Origin: DFXE01 sp032054765
GTDB lineage: Bacteria > Bacteroidota > Bacteroidia > Bacteroidales > Tannerellaceae
Reading direction: 5' to 3'
Length of the DNA stretch: 64,000 bases
Assembly: GCA_032054765.1 (NCBI GenBank)
Contig: DAMBSC010000001.1
Location: 434,001-498,000, forward strand
Part shown: piece by piece, positions 41,709 through 51,602 of the stretch
Layout of the letters: every line of letters starts with the position of its first letter
How positions within the stretch are numbered: the stretch's first letter is position 1
Made by a program: the position numbers and the translations under genes
Notes under the pieces: generated by a model
The model's database searches: none
What the model was told of the DNA's origin: nothing
What the model saw: the letters and a program-made list of their open reading frames with translations, nothing else

Positions 41709-42352
41709 TCTTCAGGGCTAACCTCTTCGGTGCTTATTTCTTCTTCAATCTGTGTGGAGTCTCTGGGTGTTTCTGATACAGGGAAAATACCAGTAGAGTT
41801 GAAGATTTTATACTTTGTCATATTTTGGTTCGATTCAAAGCCAATCCCTGTAATAACTTGATCCTTTTGTTCAATACGAATAAATTGATCGGAATATATC
41901 TTTTCTTCTTTTTGATCCCAGTAAAGAAGGGATGTTTCGAAATATTCGCCTTCGGTGTTCTTTATTTCGACATTTCCTATTAGTTTCCAGAGTCCTTTCT
42001 TTTCATAATGATAAGCTGTGTCTGCTTTTACAGTTGCTTCGGCATTAAATAATGAATCAAATTTTTCTAAATAAATACCTTCTGGGAAATACCAGTACGG
42101 TTCTTGTGCTTTACTAAACATCAGCCATTCTTTCGCTTCTGCTTTATAACGGGTAATTCCCGAGTCAGAAATAAGACTGGAAACATCAGTTGTCTTCATC
42201 GTAAAAGTAGTTTCAGGGTCAAAAGTTACTTCTACGGTCTCCTTGTTTTCTTTTGTGCAAGAGCCAGATAACAAAAGAAGCATAACAATTACCAGTGGGG
42301 TAATTGTTATGCCTTGTTTATCCGTTTTACGATGAAAACGATTGTTTATCAT
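41705..42352 (-). CDS. lptC: LPS export periplasmic protein LptC (Bacteroidota type)
   Basis: A 215-residue protein anchored by LVIVMLLLLSGSC, where LSGSC is a lipobox. The body has the LptC/LptA-like beta-jellyroll repeats: ITRYKAEAKEWLMF, FPEGIYLEKFDSLFNAEATVKADTAYHYEKKGLWKLIGNVEI, GEYFETSLLYWDQKEEKIYS. It bridges LptBFG to LptA in LPS transport. The acidic tail is ordinary. It lies 1 base after the TPR gene and overlaps the CorC-like gene by 4. Confidence 0.85.
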   Translation of the reverse strand: MINNRFHRKTDKQGITITPLVIVMLLLLSGSCTKENKETVEVTFDPETTFTMKTTDVSSLISDSGITRYKAEAKEWLMFSKAQEPYWYFPEGIYLEKFDSLFNAEATVKADTAYHYEKKGLWKLIGNVEIKNTEGEYFETSLLYWDQKEEKIYSDQFIRIEQKDQVITGIGFESNQNMTKYKIFNSTGIFPVSETPRDSTQIEEEISTEEVSPEE

Positions 42353-42353
42353 T

Positions 42354-43718
42354 TTATCTGATAGTTGTACGCTCGCCTATCCATCCTCCCACAGTAATAG
42401 ACTTTCCTTTTTCCAGATCGGGATGCATGAATATATCTTCTGAAGAGGGGAAATATGCGCGATACGTGTTAATCAATGGAGCAACTTCTGAAGCTACACT
42501 TGGGTCAACCTGTCTTGCTCTTTCAAATTTATCAACAGCAGCATAGTAAACAGTTTTCCGTAATACTGCATCATTAGGATATACACTATTGGCTGTTTTT
42601 GCATACATCTGTCCAATTAGTATATAAGGTTTTCCGTAATTAGGATTTACCTCTATAGCTTTTTGACTATATTGTCTTGCTTTTGAATAGTTGTTCTGTT
42701 CGTATAGCATCATAGCTATCATATAGTAATCTTCTGCTTTTGTATTAGCATCTGTTTCCATATTTGCCGCTTCTTCAAGAAAAGATATTGCTGTGTCATA
42801 ATCTTTTTTCTTTATCGCTTGGGCAGCAAGTCCCATTGCCGATTCAGAAGTTGGTTCCAGTTTATGAGCATACTCGGCAGCCGCAAAATAAGCTTCGATT
42901 TCATTACAACGCATTCTTCTCAATAAGGTTATTGTTTCTTTCAAGAATGCCAAATCATCTTTGTTTTGTTCGATTCTTTCACCATACAGTCTTTGCAATG
43001 TTTCACAATCAGCAGCTCCACTGATAGCAAAACCTTCATCTAAAGCTGCTTTTGATGGCTGAAGTGAAGCCAATTCCTTTTCATTGTTTGCAGCAGTTGC
43101 GGCAGCAATCTGAGCATCCATTATGGCTGAAGCTTTTAGATAGTCCTGAATATATGTTTCTTTATGATTTTCATCATTAATCAAAAGACGGTTAGAAGCC
43201 AACATGTAATAAGCAACAGCTAATGCTTCTGTTTTATTTCCATATTCATTCACAACTTCTTTTAGCCAACCATACAGCTTTTGTGCATCAATATCTTCAC
43301 CTTTTAGTCTTACATAATCCTGGGCTTTACGAGATATGATCCAGTCTTTGCCATATCTGTTATCATTGCCGAAATACTTGATACGTTTGTCATATACGGC
43401 CATTAAGTCATTGATCAATTGTTCTCTTTTGGCAGGATCTTTTTCGTTCTCTATCTGCCAGTTTACAATACGTACACCATACAGGTAAATATCCTTTGTT
43501 GCCGCAGGACATTCTTCGTAGGCAATTTTCCAATACTCATAGGCGTCTTTAAAGTTACCGCTTTTGGCGTAGGGCGTGAACAAGCTAATATTGGTGATAC
43601 AACGAACACTATCTTCTCCAGATCCGAATTGTGTGCCGGTATCAACCCCTTTTTGCGCGTATGCACCGGATAATCCTATCAGACATCCGATTGCAAGTAA
43701 AAAAACTTTGGTTTTCAT
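42354..43718 (-). CDS. Secreted tetratricopeptide-repeat protein
   Basis: A 454-residue protein with a signal peptide (LLAIGCLIGLSGAYAQ). TPR units are clear from about residue 260: AEYAHKLEPTSESAMGLAAQAIKKKDYDTAISFLEEA, AEDYYMIAMMLYEQNNYSKARQYSQKAIEVNPNYGKPYILIGQMY. The N-terminal part is also helical (FKDAYEYWKIAYEECP). It is a probable periplasmic scaffold. Recurrent placement between an OMP gene and lptC suggests a role in outer-membrane biogenesis (inference). Confidence 0.82.
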   Translation of the reverse strand: MKTKVFLLAIGCLIGLSGAYAQKGVDTGTQFGSGEDSVRCITNISLFTPYAKSGNFKDAYEYWKIAYEECPAATKDIYLYGVRIVNWQIENEKDPAKREQLINDLMAVYDKRIKYFGNDNRYGKDWIISRKAQDYVRLKGEDIDAQKLYGWLKEVVNEYGNKTEALAVAYYMLASNRLLINDENHKETYIQDYLKASAIMDAQIAAATAANNEKELASLQPSKAALDEGFAISGAADCETLQRLYGERIEQNKDDLAFLKETITLLRRMRCNEIEAYFAAAEYAHKLEPTSESAMGLAAQAIKKKDYDTAISFLEEAANMETDANTKAEDYYMIAMMLYEQNNYSKARQYSQKAIEVNPNYGKPYILIGQMYAKTANSVYPNDAVLRKTVYYAAVDKFERARQVDPSVASEVAPLINTYRAYFPSSEDIFMHPDLEKGKSITVGGWIGERTTIR

Positions 43719-43753
43719 ATCTATTTTAAATGTTATGTTTGCAACAAGTTAAA

Positions 43754-45013
43754 TTAATCTACTTTTCGTATCCTGAACCATAGTTCATTAAATGTATAAT
43801 TAACTGTAAACCGGAAATATTGTTCATCGATTAGCGCTCTTGTTTCTGGCTTGATCTTTACGTACTCGAATGATACATTCACTAAAGAACGGTTATCAAT
43901 TAATGGTAATCCCAATCCAATGCTTACTCCATATTCGTTATAACTTGACTCATCTATTTTAAGATAAGAGTTGCTATAATGAGCACCTGCACGGTATTTA
44001 ATCCTGCTAAAGTAAGATCGGTCCATATAACCGGGGATAAACTCTGTTCCCGCCGCTACACGAATCCGGTTTTTCAAATCTCCTTTTTTGTCTAAGAAAC
44101 GGGCTTTACCCCAATTCTCATACAAAAAATCTGCAGCCAATGTTAATTTATTTTGTTTAACATACGAGACACCGGTACCGATTGAATGTGGTATGTCAAA
44201 CGCCTGATTAGTGATCGTGTCAGCAGTCGACTCTACTGGACTCCCACCTGCTGTTGTCAGGTATTCAGTATTGTATAAGGTTGCATTCAGCTTTTTCGAA
44301 GGAGAATATGCAGCACCAAATACGAGATTTTCAGAAGCACTAAGCGGATGTGTATATTGCAATCCAAAGCTTAGCTTAACATCCCTGACCTGAATCCTTT
44401 GTCGACGTGCAGATATATATGTATCAACCGTCCCATAAGGAGTTACAGTCATGTTATGATCAATATTTCCGAAAAGATAACCAACATTGGCTCCAACTGA
44501 AAGACGCTTCTTCCATATATCTATAGACACGCCTCCGTACAATTCGTTTAATCCGCCTTTGCCAATATATCGATTTGCATAATTTATACCTTCCTGTATT
44601 ACTTCTGCACCATAGTCATAACCTACATAGGAATAAGGAAGTATACCAACACTTAACGCAATCCGGCGATGTACGGGAAATTGTAAAGCAATATATTCAA
44701 TATTACCATTTACCTGATGTTGCTTGTTAATTCCATCATTAAACCAGGATACTTGTCCGGCGATCCCAAAATCAAACAAAAATGTTAGTGAATCCATGCT
44801 CGTATACGATGCAGGATTCAATGGATTGATTTGTTTGTTTGAACGCATTCCATAACCTATACCTCCCATTGCCCGACCAGCTCCAAAAGAACGATCGGCT
44901 AATTCACCATAACCACGTCTTGTATAGGGTGAGTTAGTGTTGTTCTGCGCAAGCATAGCCAATGGTATTATTACCAGAAGGCTAGCTACAACTACTCTCT
45001 TTATATTCAACAT
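43754..45013 (-). CDS. Outer-membrane beta-barrel protein, FadL/OmpP1-like
   Basis: A 419-residue protein with a signal peptide (LLVIIPLAMLAQ) and a predicted barrel made of alternating strands (SVGANVGYLFGNIDHNMT, LSFGLQYTHPLSASENLVFGAAYSP, LTLAADFLYENWGKARF, VNVSFEYVKIKPETR, YFRFTVNYTFNELWF). The N-terminal NNTNSPYTRRGYGELADRSFGAGRAMGGIGYG segment recurs in Bacteroidota homologues. It may be a transporter of hydrophobic compounds, but substrate is unknown. It overlaps coaX by 32 bases. Confidence 0.82.
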   Translation of the reverse strand: MLNIKRVVVASLLVIIPLAMLAQNNTNSPYTRRGYGELADRSFGAGRAMGGIGYGMRSNKQINPLNPASYTSMDSLTFLFDFGIAGQVSWFNDGINKQHQVNGNIEYIALQFPVHRRIALSVGILPYSYVGYDYGAEVIQEGINYANRYIGKGGLNELYGGVSIDIWKKRLSVGANVGYLFGNIDHNMTVTPYGTVDTYISARRQRIQVRDVKLSFGLQYTHPLSASENLVFGAAYSPSKKLNATLYNTEYLTTAGGSPVESTADTITNQAFDIPHSIGTGVSYVKQNKLTLAADFLYENWGKARFLDKKGDLKNRIRVAAGTEFIPGYMDRSYFSRIKYRAGAHYSNSYLKIDESSYNEYGVSIGLGLPLIDNRSLVNVSFEYVKIKPETRALIDEQYFRFTVNYTFNELWFRIRKVD

Positions 45014-45728
45014 TATACTCTAAGATTCTATTTAATCCTACCAACACTAAATTGATGTTTGCAAAGATGAGGTTTTTTAGTCGTCCTGCAAAATAATTCG
45101 AATGACCGCCTGTTAAAAAAACCAAAAGGTTAGGATATTTTTGACGTAAATCATTGATATAACCATCCATTTCATAACTAATCCCATTAACAACACCCGC
45201 TTGAATAGCAGTTTCCGTACTTGTTCCAATCAGGGGGGGATTGTTGATTTCTTTTACTAAAGGTAGTTTTTTTGTAAAATGATTAAGGGCTTTAAAACGC
45301 GTTTCCATACCTGGTGAGATATTACCTCCCCAATACGTATCAGGAGCTTCAAAGAATTCGTAAGTGATTGCTGTTCCGGCATCAATAACAAGTAAATCTT
45401 TCCCTGGTTGCAGATAGTTTGCTCCAATAACTGCAGCCAAGCGATCTTTTCCTAATGTATGCGGTGTTTCATATTTTATTTTTATAGGAACAAGTGTCTG
45501 TTCATTAAGAAATATAAAAGAAGCAAGTTGTTCTTTTAAAAATAATACAATATCAACATCTCTTTCTATAACAGTAGACATAATACCAAATGTTGGCTTA
45601 TATGTATTCAGGAGATCTTGAATGATTTGGATAGTTAAAATATCGTATATAAAAGACATTACAAGATGTTCCTTGTCGAAGAGCGCGATTTTTGTAGTTG
45701 TATTTCCTTGTTCTATAATAAGATTCAC
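44982..45728 (-). CDS. coaX: Type III pantothenate kinase
   Basis: A 248-residue kinase for the first step of CoA synthesis from pantothenate. Core motifs: IIEQGNTTTKIALF (the first phosphate-binding motif, with Glu where most CoaX have Asp), LGKDRLAAVIGANYL, LLVIDAGTAITYEFF, and GGNISPGMETRFKAL. Length is usual (about 245-260). It heads the run of envelope genes and overlaps the outer-membrane protein gene by 32 bases. panC and panD in this window supply its substrate. Confidence 0.93.
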   Translation of the reverse strand: MNLIIEQGNTTTKIALFDKEHLVMSFIYDILTIQIIQDLLNTYKPTFGIMSTVIERDVDIVLFLKEQLASFIFLNEQTLVPIKIKYETPHTLGKDRLAAVIGANYLQPGKDLLVIDAGTAITYEFFEAPDTYWGGNISPGMETRFKALNHFTKKLPLVKEINNPPLIGTSTETAIQAGVVNGISYEMDGYINDLRQKYPNLLVFLTGGHSNYFAGRLKNLIFANINLVLVGLNRILEYNVEYKESSCS

Positions 45729-45800
45729 CTGCGTTTATTTACTCATTTCTTGCAAAGAAAGATAAAAAGGATGGATCAAGCAAACAAAGAATAATCTTTT

Positions 45801-48254
45801 TTATTTATGGATGATTGACAGATAATCAGTTTGTTGCTTTATTTTATTCAAAAGCATTGGTGGATAATCCGGATTTTCTTTTAGGAAAAGAGTTATTTCA
45901 GCTTTCGCACCATCTGAAATATGACCGGACAATAAAGACCGTAACCAAGCTGTCGGGAAGAAAATGTCTCCTGTACGCTGTATATCTTCTAATTCATCCA
46001 AAGCCGGACGAATATAATCAATAGCCTCTTTTTGTCGCATATTATGATTTAAATAAGACAATGAAGTTGCTGCCCATGGCTCAACTCTACGGTTTTCCTC
46101 ATTCAATAATGAACGGAAAACACTATCTCTATCTTCCTTTTTGGGGGATACTGATGGAGAAATAAAGAGATATTCTGTGATTCTGTCAGGATTAGATATT
46201 CTGTTTAATTGCTCTTCTATTATCTTATCTGCCTTGTCTGGTATACGAATAGCCAGTATATAGGATAAATTGATATAATCTGTTTCACTTAATTCACAAT
46301 CTGAAGGAGGGCGTTCATATTTCCAAATAGAATATAGACGATCTAGTGATGCTTCGGACTCAGCAAGGGATCGGTATAAACGAAATGTTTGCAAACGAAG
46401 CTCTGGTGTACTATTTGTTATTATGATATCCCATAAAATATTTTCCATTTCAATTCTGTCAACCTGAAATAAATGTTGACAATTGTTTATCTGACTTAAA
46501 GCTAAAGAGAATAATAAGGGATTTTGTTCTTTTTTTATATAAGAGAGTAATATCTTCATGAACCGGTTAGGGTTTATCGTTTGATTTAATAGGTTTTCAT
46601 GAAGTGTAATAAGCAGTGACGCATGAAGTATTTCATCAGAGGTTGTTTCTAATAAATGAACAGATTGATTTATCTGCTGTTCATCTAGCTTAAAAAAACC
46701 ATAACCCATTCCATCGATATTAGGGATTGGAGTTTCTTTTATTATCATTGAAGATATTTCCTGTGGCCAGACGATACCGCGTTTCCACGGATCTGATTGT
46801 GTAAAAGCAACAGAATCAACTTGTAAAGATGTTTCAATGGTAGGCATTCCTTTTTCGTGAATCCAGATGCGACTCCAATTTTTTAAATCATTTTCTGTAT
46901 ACTTATCAAGAATATTAATCAATCCTTCCCAGGTAGCATTTCCATAAGCAAAGGTTTTTAAGTATTCCTTGATACCTTGCCGGAAGTGATTTTCTCCCAT
47001 TTTCTTTACAAGCATATCAAATACAATAGGAGATTTATTGTAAATAATATTACCGTATACTAAACCTGCATTATTCAGGTTGGTTAAGGATTGTTTAACA
47101 GGAGTAGTTCCCTGGGTACGATCTTCAGCATAAGAAGAAGGAAAATAACTTAGCAAATAATTAAGCTTATGATTTACCTCAGGATAAAGAGGTTCTACAA
47201 TCTTTGACGAAAAATAGCCAGCAAAGACTTCTTTTGTCCAAACATCGTCAAACCATTCCATTGTTACATAGTCACCAAACCACATATGAGCGGTTTCGTG
47301 TGCGATCAGTGAACTACGGTTTAATTTCTCATTTAATGTAGGATGTTCATTTAAGAACATACGACGGTCATTATATAATGTAGCACCGGTATGTTCCATA
47401 CCTCCATATTGAAAACCGGGTAAAATAATTAAATCGTATTTAGCGAATGGATAAGGAATACCAGTATAATCTTCTAGCCATCTCAAAGAATAAAAAACTT
47501 CATCAGCAAGGTCAGGGAGTTGTTCACATTTTTCAGGATTTACTTCTCTATGGTAAATATTGATTTTCCTACCGTCTTTTTCAAAAAGAGCATCATAGAA
47601 ATTTCCGGCCACAAACGAGAAGAGATATGTGCTTAAAGGTTCTGTTTCTTTGAATGAAAGATGTTTTCTATCACCTGAGTTGTGTAGTATATCTAGAGGA
47701 CTATTTGATATGGCAGTCCACTCATTGGGGATTTCTAGTTCCAGTGTGAATAACGCCTTCATATCGGGCTGATCAAAACAAGGAAACAATGTCCGTGCCC
47801 TGTCTGGAACCAATAAAGTATATAGAAAGTCATCTCTGCGGTTCAAAGACTGATCGTTGGGGATAAATGAGATATTTATCTTATTTTCTCCTATAGAAAC
47901 TTCCTTGGAGTCAATATAAATATGTTCATTAAAAATTTTATAATCTATATTCTTATCGTTTCTTTTTACAGAGAGTACTTTGCTTGAATCTACACGAAAA
48001 TCAATAATAATAGGCTGAGTTTTTTTTAATAAAAATGATATTTCTACCTCTCCCATCAAAGGATCTTTTTTCGACTTAGGGATAGAAAAAAACAATTTGT
48101 AAGATAACCTTTCGTAATTTTTTTTACGAAATTTAGCTAGTTTGAGACTTACTCCTTCTTCTAATAATTGTGGATCTGTTTGGGAAGTAGAACAACCAGA
48201 TATGCATACGACCAATATACTATATATCAGATATTTTAAGAATGCATATTTCAT
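45801..48254 (-). CDS. M1-family zinc aminopeptidase, lipoprotein
   Basis: An 817-residue protein with signal peptide and lipobox CISGC (C21). The M1 zinc site is complete: HETAHMWFGDYVTMEWFDDV is the HEXXH core, with the third ligand Glu 18 residues later in TKEVF. The substrate-binding GAMEN motif is present as GGMEHTGA, an altered form. An N-terminal beta-sandwich and a C-terminal helical region complete the fold. It lies 7 bases after an M16 peptidase gene, so the two probably form a peptide-degradation unit at the periplasm or surface. Confidence 0.9.
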   Translation of the reverse strand: MKYAFLKYLIYSILVVCISGCSTSQTDPQLLEEGVSLKLAKFRKKNYERLSYKLFFSIPKSKKDPLMGEVEISFLLKKTQPIIIDFRVDSSKVLSVKRNDKNIDYKIFNEHIYIDSKEVSIGENKINISFIPNDQSLNRRDDFLYTLLVPDRARTLFPCFDQPDMKALFTLELEIPNEWTAISNSPLDILHNSGDRKHLSFKETEPLSTYLFSFVAGNFYDALFEKDGRKINIYHREVNPEKCEQLPDLADEVFYSLRWLEDYTGIPYPFAKYDLIILPGFQYGGMEHTGATLYNDRRMFLNEHPTLNEKLNRSSLIAHETAHMWFGDYVTMEWFDDVWTKEVFAGYFSSKIVEPLYPEVNHKLNYLLSYFPSSYAEDRTQGTTPVKQSLTNLNNAGLVYGNIIYNKSPIVFDMLVKKMGENHFRQGIKEYLKTFAYGNATWEGLINILDKYTENDLKNWSRIWIHEKGMPTIETSLQVDSVAFTQSDPWKRGIVWPQEISSMIIKETPIPNIDGMGYGFFKLDEQQINQSVHLLETTSDEILHASLLITLHENLLNQTINPNRFMKILLSYIKKEQNPLLFSLALSQINNCQHLFQVDRIEMENILWDIIITNSTPELRLQTFRLYRSLAESEASLDRLYSIWKYERPPSDCELSETDYINLSYILAIRIPDKADKIIEEQLNRISNPDRITEYLFISPSVSPKKEDRDSVFRSLLNEENRRVEPWAATSLSYLNHNMRQKEAIDYIRPALDELEDIQRTGDIFFPTAWLRSLLSGHISDGAKAEITLFLKENPDYPPMLLNKIKQQTDYLSIIHK

Positions 48255-48261
48255 AAGTTGA

Positions 48262-51144
48262 CTAGTGGTAGAGGTCTTCTTTCTTTACTTTTATAATTTT
48301 TCCAAACTCAGAAAGCTTATCCATATTTATTTTCTTAGAACTTCCCACAATCATATAGACAACAGGTCTGCCATTGATGTTTTCTTCATAAAAGTGAGAA
48401 ACATCATCCATATCCATTTCAGCTATACTTTCAATCAATGTTTCGTTGGGATCGGAAGTATAGCCGTCATTCATTAATGATGCAATCTTACCAGGTATCA
48501 TACGGAAAGTAGGATAGTTATTACTCGATTGGTTGATAAGTGATTGCTTAACAGCCGGTAACCGTTCAGACTTTATTGGCATTTCATTAATGAGCTGATC
48601 TAAAATAGTAAGGGCATCAATAGTCTTATCATTCTGAGTAGAAAGCATTGCCGTGAAATCACCCGGTTTTTTATTGTGCCGCATAGGTAATAGAGAATAC
48701 TTCCCACTTGTTCGATAAGCATATGAACGGAATTCTCGTATTTCCTGAAACATCAAAGATGACATATCACCACCGAAGTACCCGGAAAACAATCTACTTG
48801 CATTACGAGAGAATTCATCAGGTAATTCTTTACCTTTTATATAGGTATATATAATACTTTGAGAAGCGTCAGGAACGTCACAGAAGTAAACAACCGATTC
48901 TTCGTATTCTTTTATCGTACGATAAATTGGGGATTTAGAAGCAATACTGCTAGTATTGGGATTGAGATGCTTATTAAGATAATCCGCTACATTAGCAATA
49001 GAAAGGGTGCCACAATAATAGATATCGCATTCTACTTTCTGTATTTTATGGAATGTTTCTAATAGGTCATCCCCTTTCAGCTTCTTGATATCATTGAGTG
49101 ATAGTTTATTTTTGTATAAAGACTTTTTCCCATATTTTACTCTTTCCAGTAATGCGTGAGCAATATTGTCTGGTGATTTAAGAAACGTTTTTTTGATGAT
49201 CTTCTCCTCATCAATAAGCTGTTTGTATTTCTTGCTTTCCGCTTTTACTTCTTTCATAAAAGAAGTAACAAGGGATAACGTTTCATTGAAATTCTGATCG
49301 AATCCACTTACTTTTATTATAAACCGATTCTCATCCACATCAAAGGACAATGTACTTCCTAAACTTTGCAACTTTCCACGAAAATTCTCGAAAGACAACT
49401 CTTTAGTACCTAATAATGGAAGGTAAGAAGTCAGTTGAACCAGTCTCGGTTCTTCTATCTTTCCTATACCGAATGATAAATCTAATGAGAAAATATCATT
49501 TACAGGATTAGGAGAAACATATAATTTACTCAAAGGAGAAAGGCTCTGAATTTCCACATCCTTTTTAAAATCAAGGAATCTTGGTATAATCGGTTTAACC
49601 GGAAGCTTCTCTAATTGCTTTGCATATTTTGAAATAGCCTCCATATTTTTAGGAATAACAGGAGTTAGATTTGGTTTGGGTAAATTATCTTTAGGATATT
49701 TTCCTGTTTTCTTTGTCACATACAGAAACTTATCAGTAAAATACTTACGGGCTACTTTTACTATATCTTCTTTAGTTAGAGCATCAATACGTTCTACCTC
49801 TTTTATATAATCGTCCCATGGTTTTCCTTGCGAGAAGAGAGTAATCATAACTTCGGAACGCGAATTGATATTTTCCAGGCAGGATACATATTTCCGTTTT
49901 TGCTCTAGTTTCTGACTATTAAACATCTCATCGCTGAAATCACCATCTTTAATTCGTTCAACTTCTTTTAATACCATATCTTTGGCATTAGATAAAGTCT
50001 GGAACATCAATTTCGGAATAGCTATAACTCCAAGTACACCTCCATCGTTAAAACTTTCATTGATTGTCATGGCAGCCATTAATTTTCGGTTGACCATTAA
50101 CTGATCAAGAAAGCCGGTACCATTAGAGTTGTTGAGTAAACCGATAATGATATTAAGAGCAACTTGGTCTGGATGATTAGCAGGTACACCACGGTACGCA
50201 AAACCAGCTAATTTAACAAGTGGGATAGGTAAACGAACAGTAAACTTCTCTTCTCCCTCAAAAGCAGGGATCTCAATTTTTTCCTTTTGCGGGATCTTTC
50301 CGCTGCAAATACGTGAGAATGTTGATTCTAAAATAGGTAATGTAGTTTCTGTATTAAAATCGCCGCTTATAATTAATCCCATATTGGAAGCAACATAATA
50401 TTCTTTAAAGAACTTCATCATTTCTGATAGTTGTGGATTCTTCAAATGTTCTGTGCTTCCTAAAATCGGGTAGGCATAAGGATGAGGTTGGAAAAAACGT
50501 TCCATGAATTTTTCCATTGCATCACGTCCCATCGCATCCCTATACATATTTTTTTCTTCATATACGGTTTCCAGCTCACTCTGAAACATACGAAAAACAG
50601 GATTGATCAGTCTTTCACTGTTAAGTTCTGCCCACTGCGCCATATATTTAGGTGAAAAAGTATTCATATACACCGTATAATCGTAGGCGGTTCCGGCATT
50701 CAAACGGCTTCCTCCATACCTTGAGATTAGACGATTAAATTCATTAGGTATTACATAGTCGGAAGCCTGGATGCTTAACTCATTGATCTCTTTTTGAATA
50801 CGTGAACGCTCTTTGGTATCTTCGGTAGAAGCAAGTTCGTCGTATTTGTCAGTAATGGCATCAATAAAGATTTTCTCGGAAGCATAATCAGTGGTTCCGA
50901 TTTTATCAGTTCCTTTAAACATCATATGTTCAAAGTAATGGGCAATACCCGTGTTTGGTGTATCTTTTGCACCAGCTTTCACAACAACAGCTCCGAATAC
51001 CTTGGGTTGACTATGATCTTCATTTAACCATACAGTAAGTCCATTACTAAGTATGTATTCTTTCACCTGAAGTGACTCTGATAATTGTGCAGATATAATA
51101 TTCGTATTAAGAGTAAATAGCGCCACGATGATAAGATATTTCAT
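48262..51144 (-). CDS. M16-family zinc peptidase, two-domain
   Basis: A 960-residue secreted protein with a signal peptide (ALFTLNTNIISAQ). The first half carries the inverted zinc motif HXXEH at 69-73 (GIAHYFEHMMFKGT). The second half has related but inactive M16 domains (IEEPRLVQLTSYLPLLGTKEL, AYRTSGKYSLLPMRHNKKPGDF), as in pitrilysin and PqqL types. It degrades peptides inside a clamshell. Its promoter is clear, and the M1 gene follows 7 bases downstream. Confidence 0.92.
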   Translation of the reverse strand: MKYLIIVALFTLNTNIISAQLSESLQVKEYILSNGLTVWLNEDHSQPKVFGAVVVKAGAKDTPNTGIAHYFEHMMFKGTDKIGTTDYASEKIFIDAITDKYDELASTEDTKERSRIQKEINELSIQASDYVIPNEFNRLISRYGGSRLNAGTAYDYTVYMNTFSPKYMAQWAELNSERLINPVFRMFQSELETVYEEKNMYRDAMGRDAMEKFMERFFQPHPYAYPILGSTEHLKNPQLSEMMKFFKEYYVASNMGLIISGDFNTETTLPILESTFSRICSGKIPQKEKIEIPAFEGEEKFTVRLPIPLVKLAGFAYRGVPANHPDQVALNIIIGLLNNSNGTGFLDQLMVNRKLMAAMTINESFNDGGVLGVIAIPKLMFQTLSNAKDMVLKEVERIKDGDFSDEMFNSQKLEQKRKYVSCLENINSRSEVMITLFSQGKPWDDYIKEVERIDALTKEDIVKVARKYFTDKFLYVTKKTGKYPKDNLPKPNLTPVIPKNMEAISKYAKQLEKLPVKPIIPRFLDFKKDVEIQSLSPLSKLYVSPNPVNDIFSLDLSFGIGKIEEPRLVQLTSYLPLLGTKELSFENFRGKLQSLGSTLSFDVDENRFIIKVSGFDQNFNETLSLVTSFMKEVKAESKKYKQLIDEEKIIKKTFLKSPDNIAHALLERVKYGKKSLYKNKLSLNDIKKLKGDDLLETFHKIQKVECDIYYCGTLSIANVADYLNKHLNPNTSSIASKSPIYRTIKEYEESVVYFCDVPDASQSIIYTYIKGKELPDEFSRNASRLFSGYFGGDMSSLMFQEIREFRSYAYRTSGKYSLLPMRHNKKPGDFTAMLSTQNDKTIDALTILDQLINEMPIKSERLPAVKQSLINQSSNNYPTFRMIPGKIASLMNDGYTSDPNETLIESIAEMDMDDVSHFYEENINGRPVVYMIVGSSKKINMDKLSEFGKIIKVKKEDLYH

Positions 51145-51170
51145 TCCATCTAAAACCTAAAAACAAGCTA

Positions 51171-51178
51171 CAAAGATA
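51171..51178 (-). promoter_or_regulatory. -7 promoter box of the M16-M1 peptidase operon
   Basis: TATCTTTG on the minus strand, 27 bases before the start. Confidence 0.6.
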
Positions 51179-51218
51179 TTTATTTATTCCGGTCTGGAAA
51201 GGAAAAAAAGAAAAGAAT

Positions 51219-51602
51219 TCATAAGACCAATTCGTGAAATAATTGTTCAAAAGTAACATCAAGATCGTAAGAGAAGCCTGGATGTGGTCGAGAAGTTTGA
51301 ATAGAGGAGCTTCGAATAGCTGTTAACCAGCGAAAACGTTCGGGGATGTCGAGAGTTGCAATTTTACCGCCCTCTTTCTTTCCTGAGCATATTCGTCCAA
51401 AAGCCTCTAGATTTGCTTTCAGATCGTCTATATCAGCTTCCGAAGAAAAAAGATTTAATTTTTCTTCATTGATAATGTATTTAGCTTTTATATATTTTGC
51501 GTGTTTCGAGAATAAAATAATCCCGACATTGATAAATTCTTCGCGTTCTACACGTGGTACCACACGAATAACGGCATATTCATACAGATGTCTCTTTTTC
51601 AT
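51219..51602 (-). CDS. DUF3037-family protein
   Basis: A 127-residue protein with YEYAVIRVVPRVEREEFINVGIILFSKHAKYI at the start and FRWLTAIRSSSIQTSRPHPGFSYD at the end, both hallmarks of DUF3037. No catalytic role is known. It overlaps the upstream HipA-like kinase gene by 23 bases. This pair is a conserved two-gene unit that I recall from several phyla, suggesting that the small protein works with the kinase. It ends the unit. Confidence 0.85.
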   Translation of the reverse strand: MKKRHLYEYAVIRVVPRVEREEFINVGIILFSKHAKYIKAKYIINEEKLNLFSSEADIDDLKANLEAFGRICSGKKEGGKIATLDIPERFRWLTAIRSSSIQTSRPHPGFSYDLDVTFEQLFHELVL

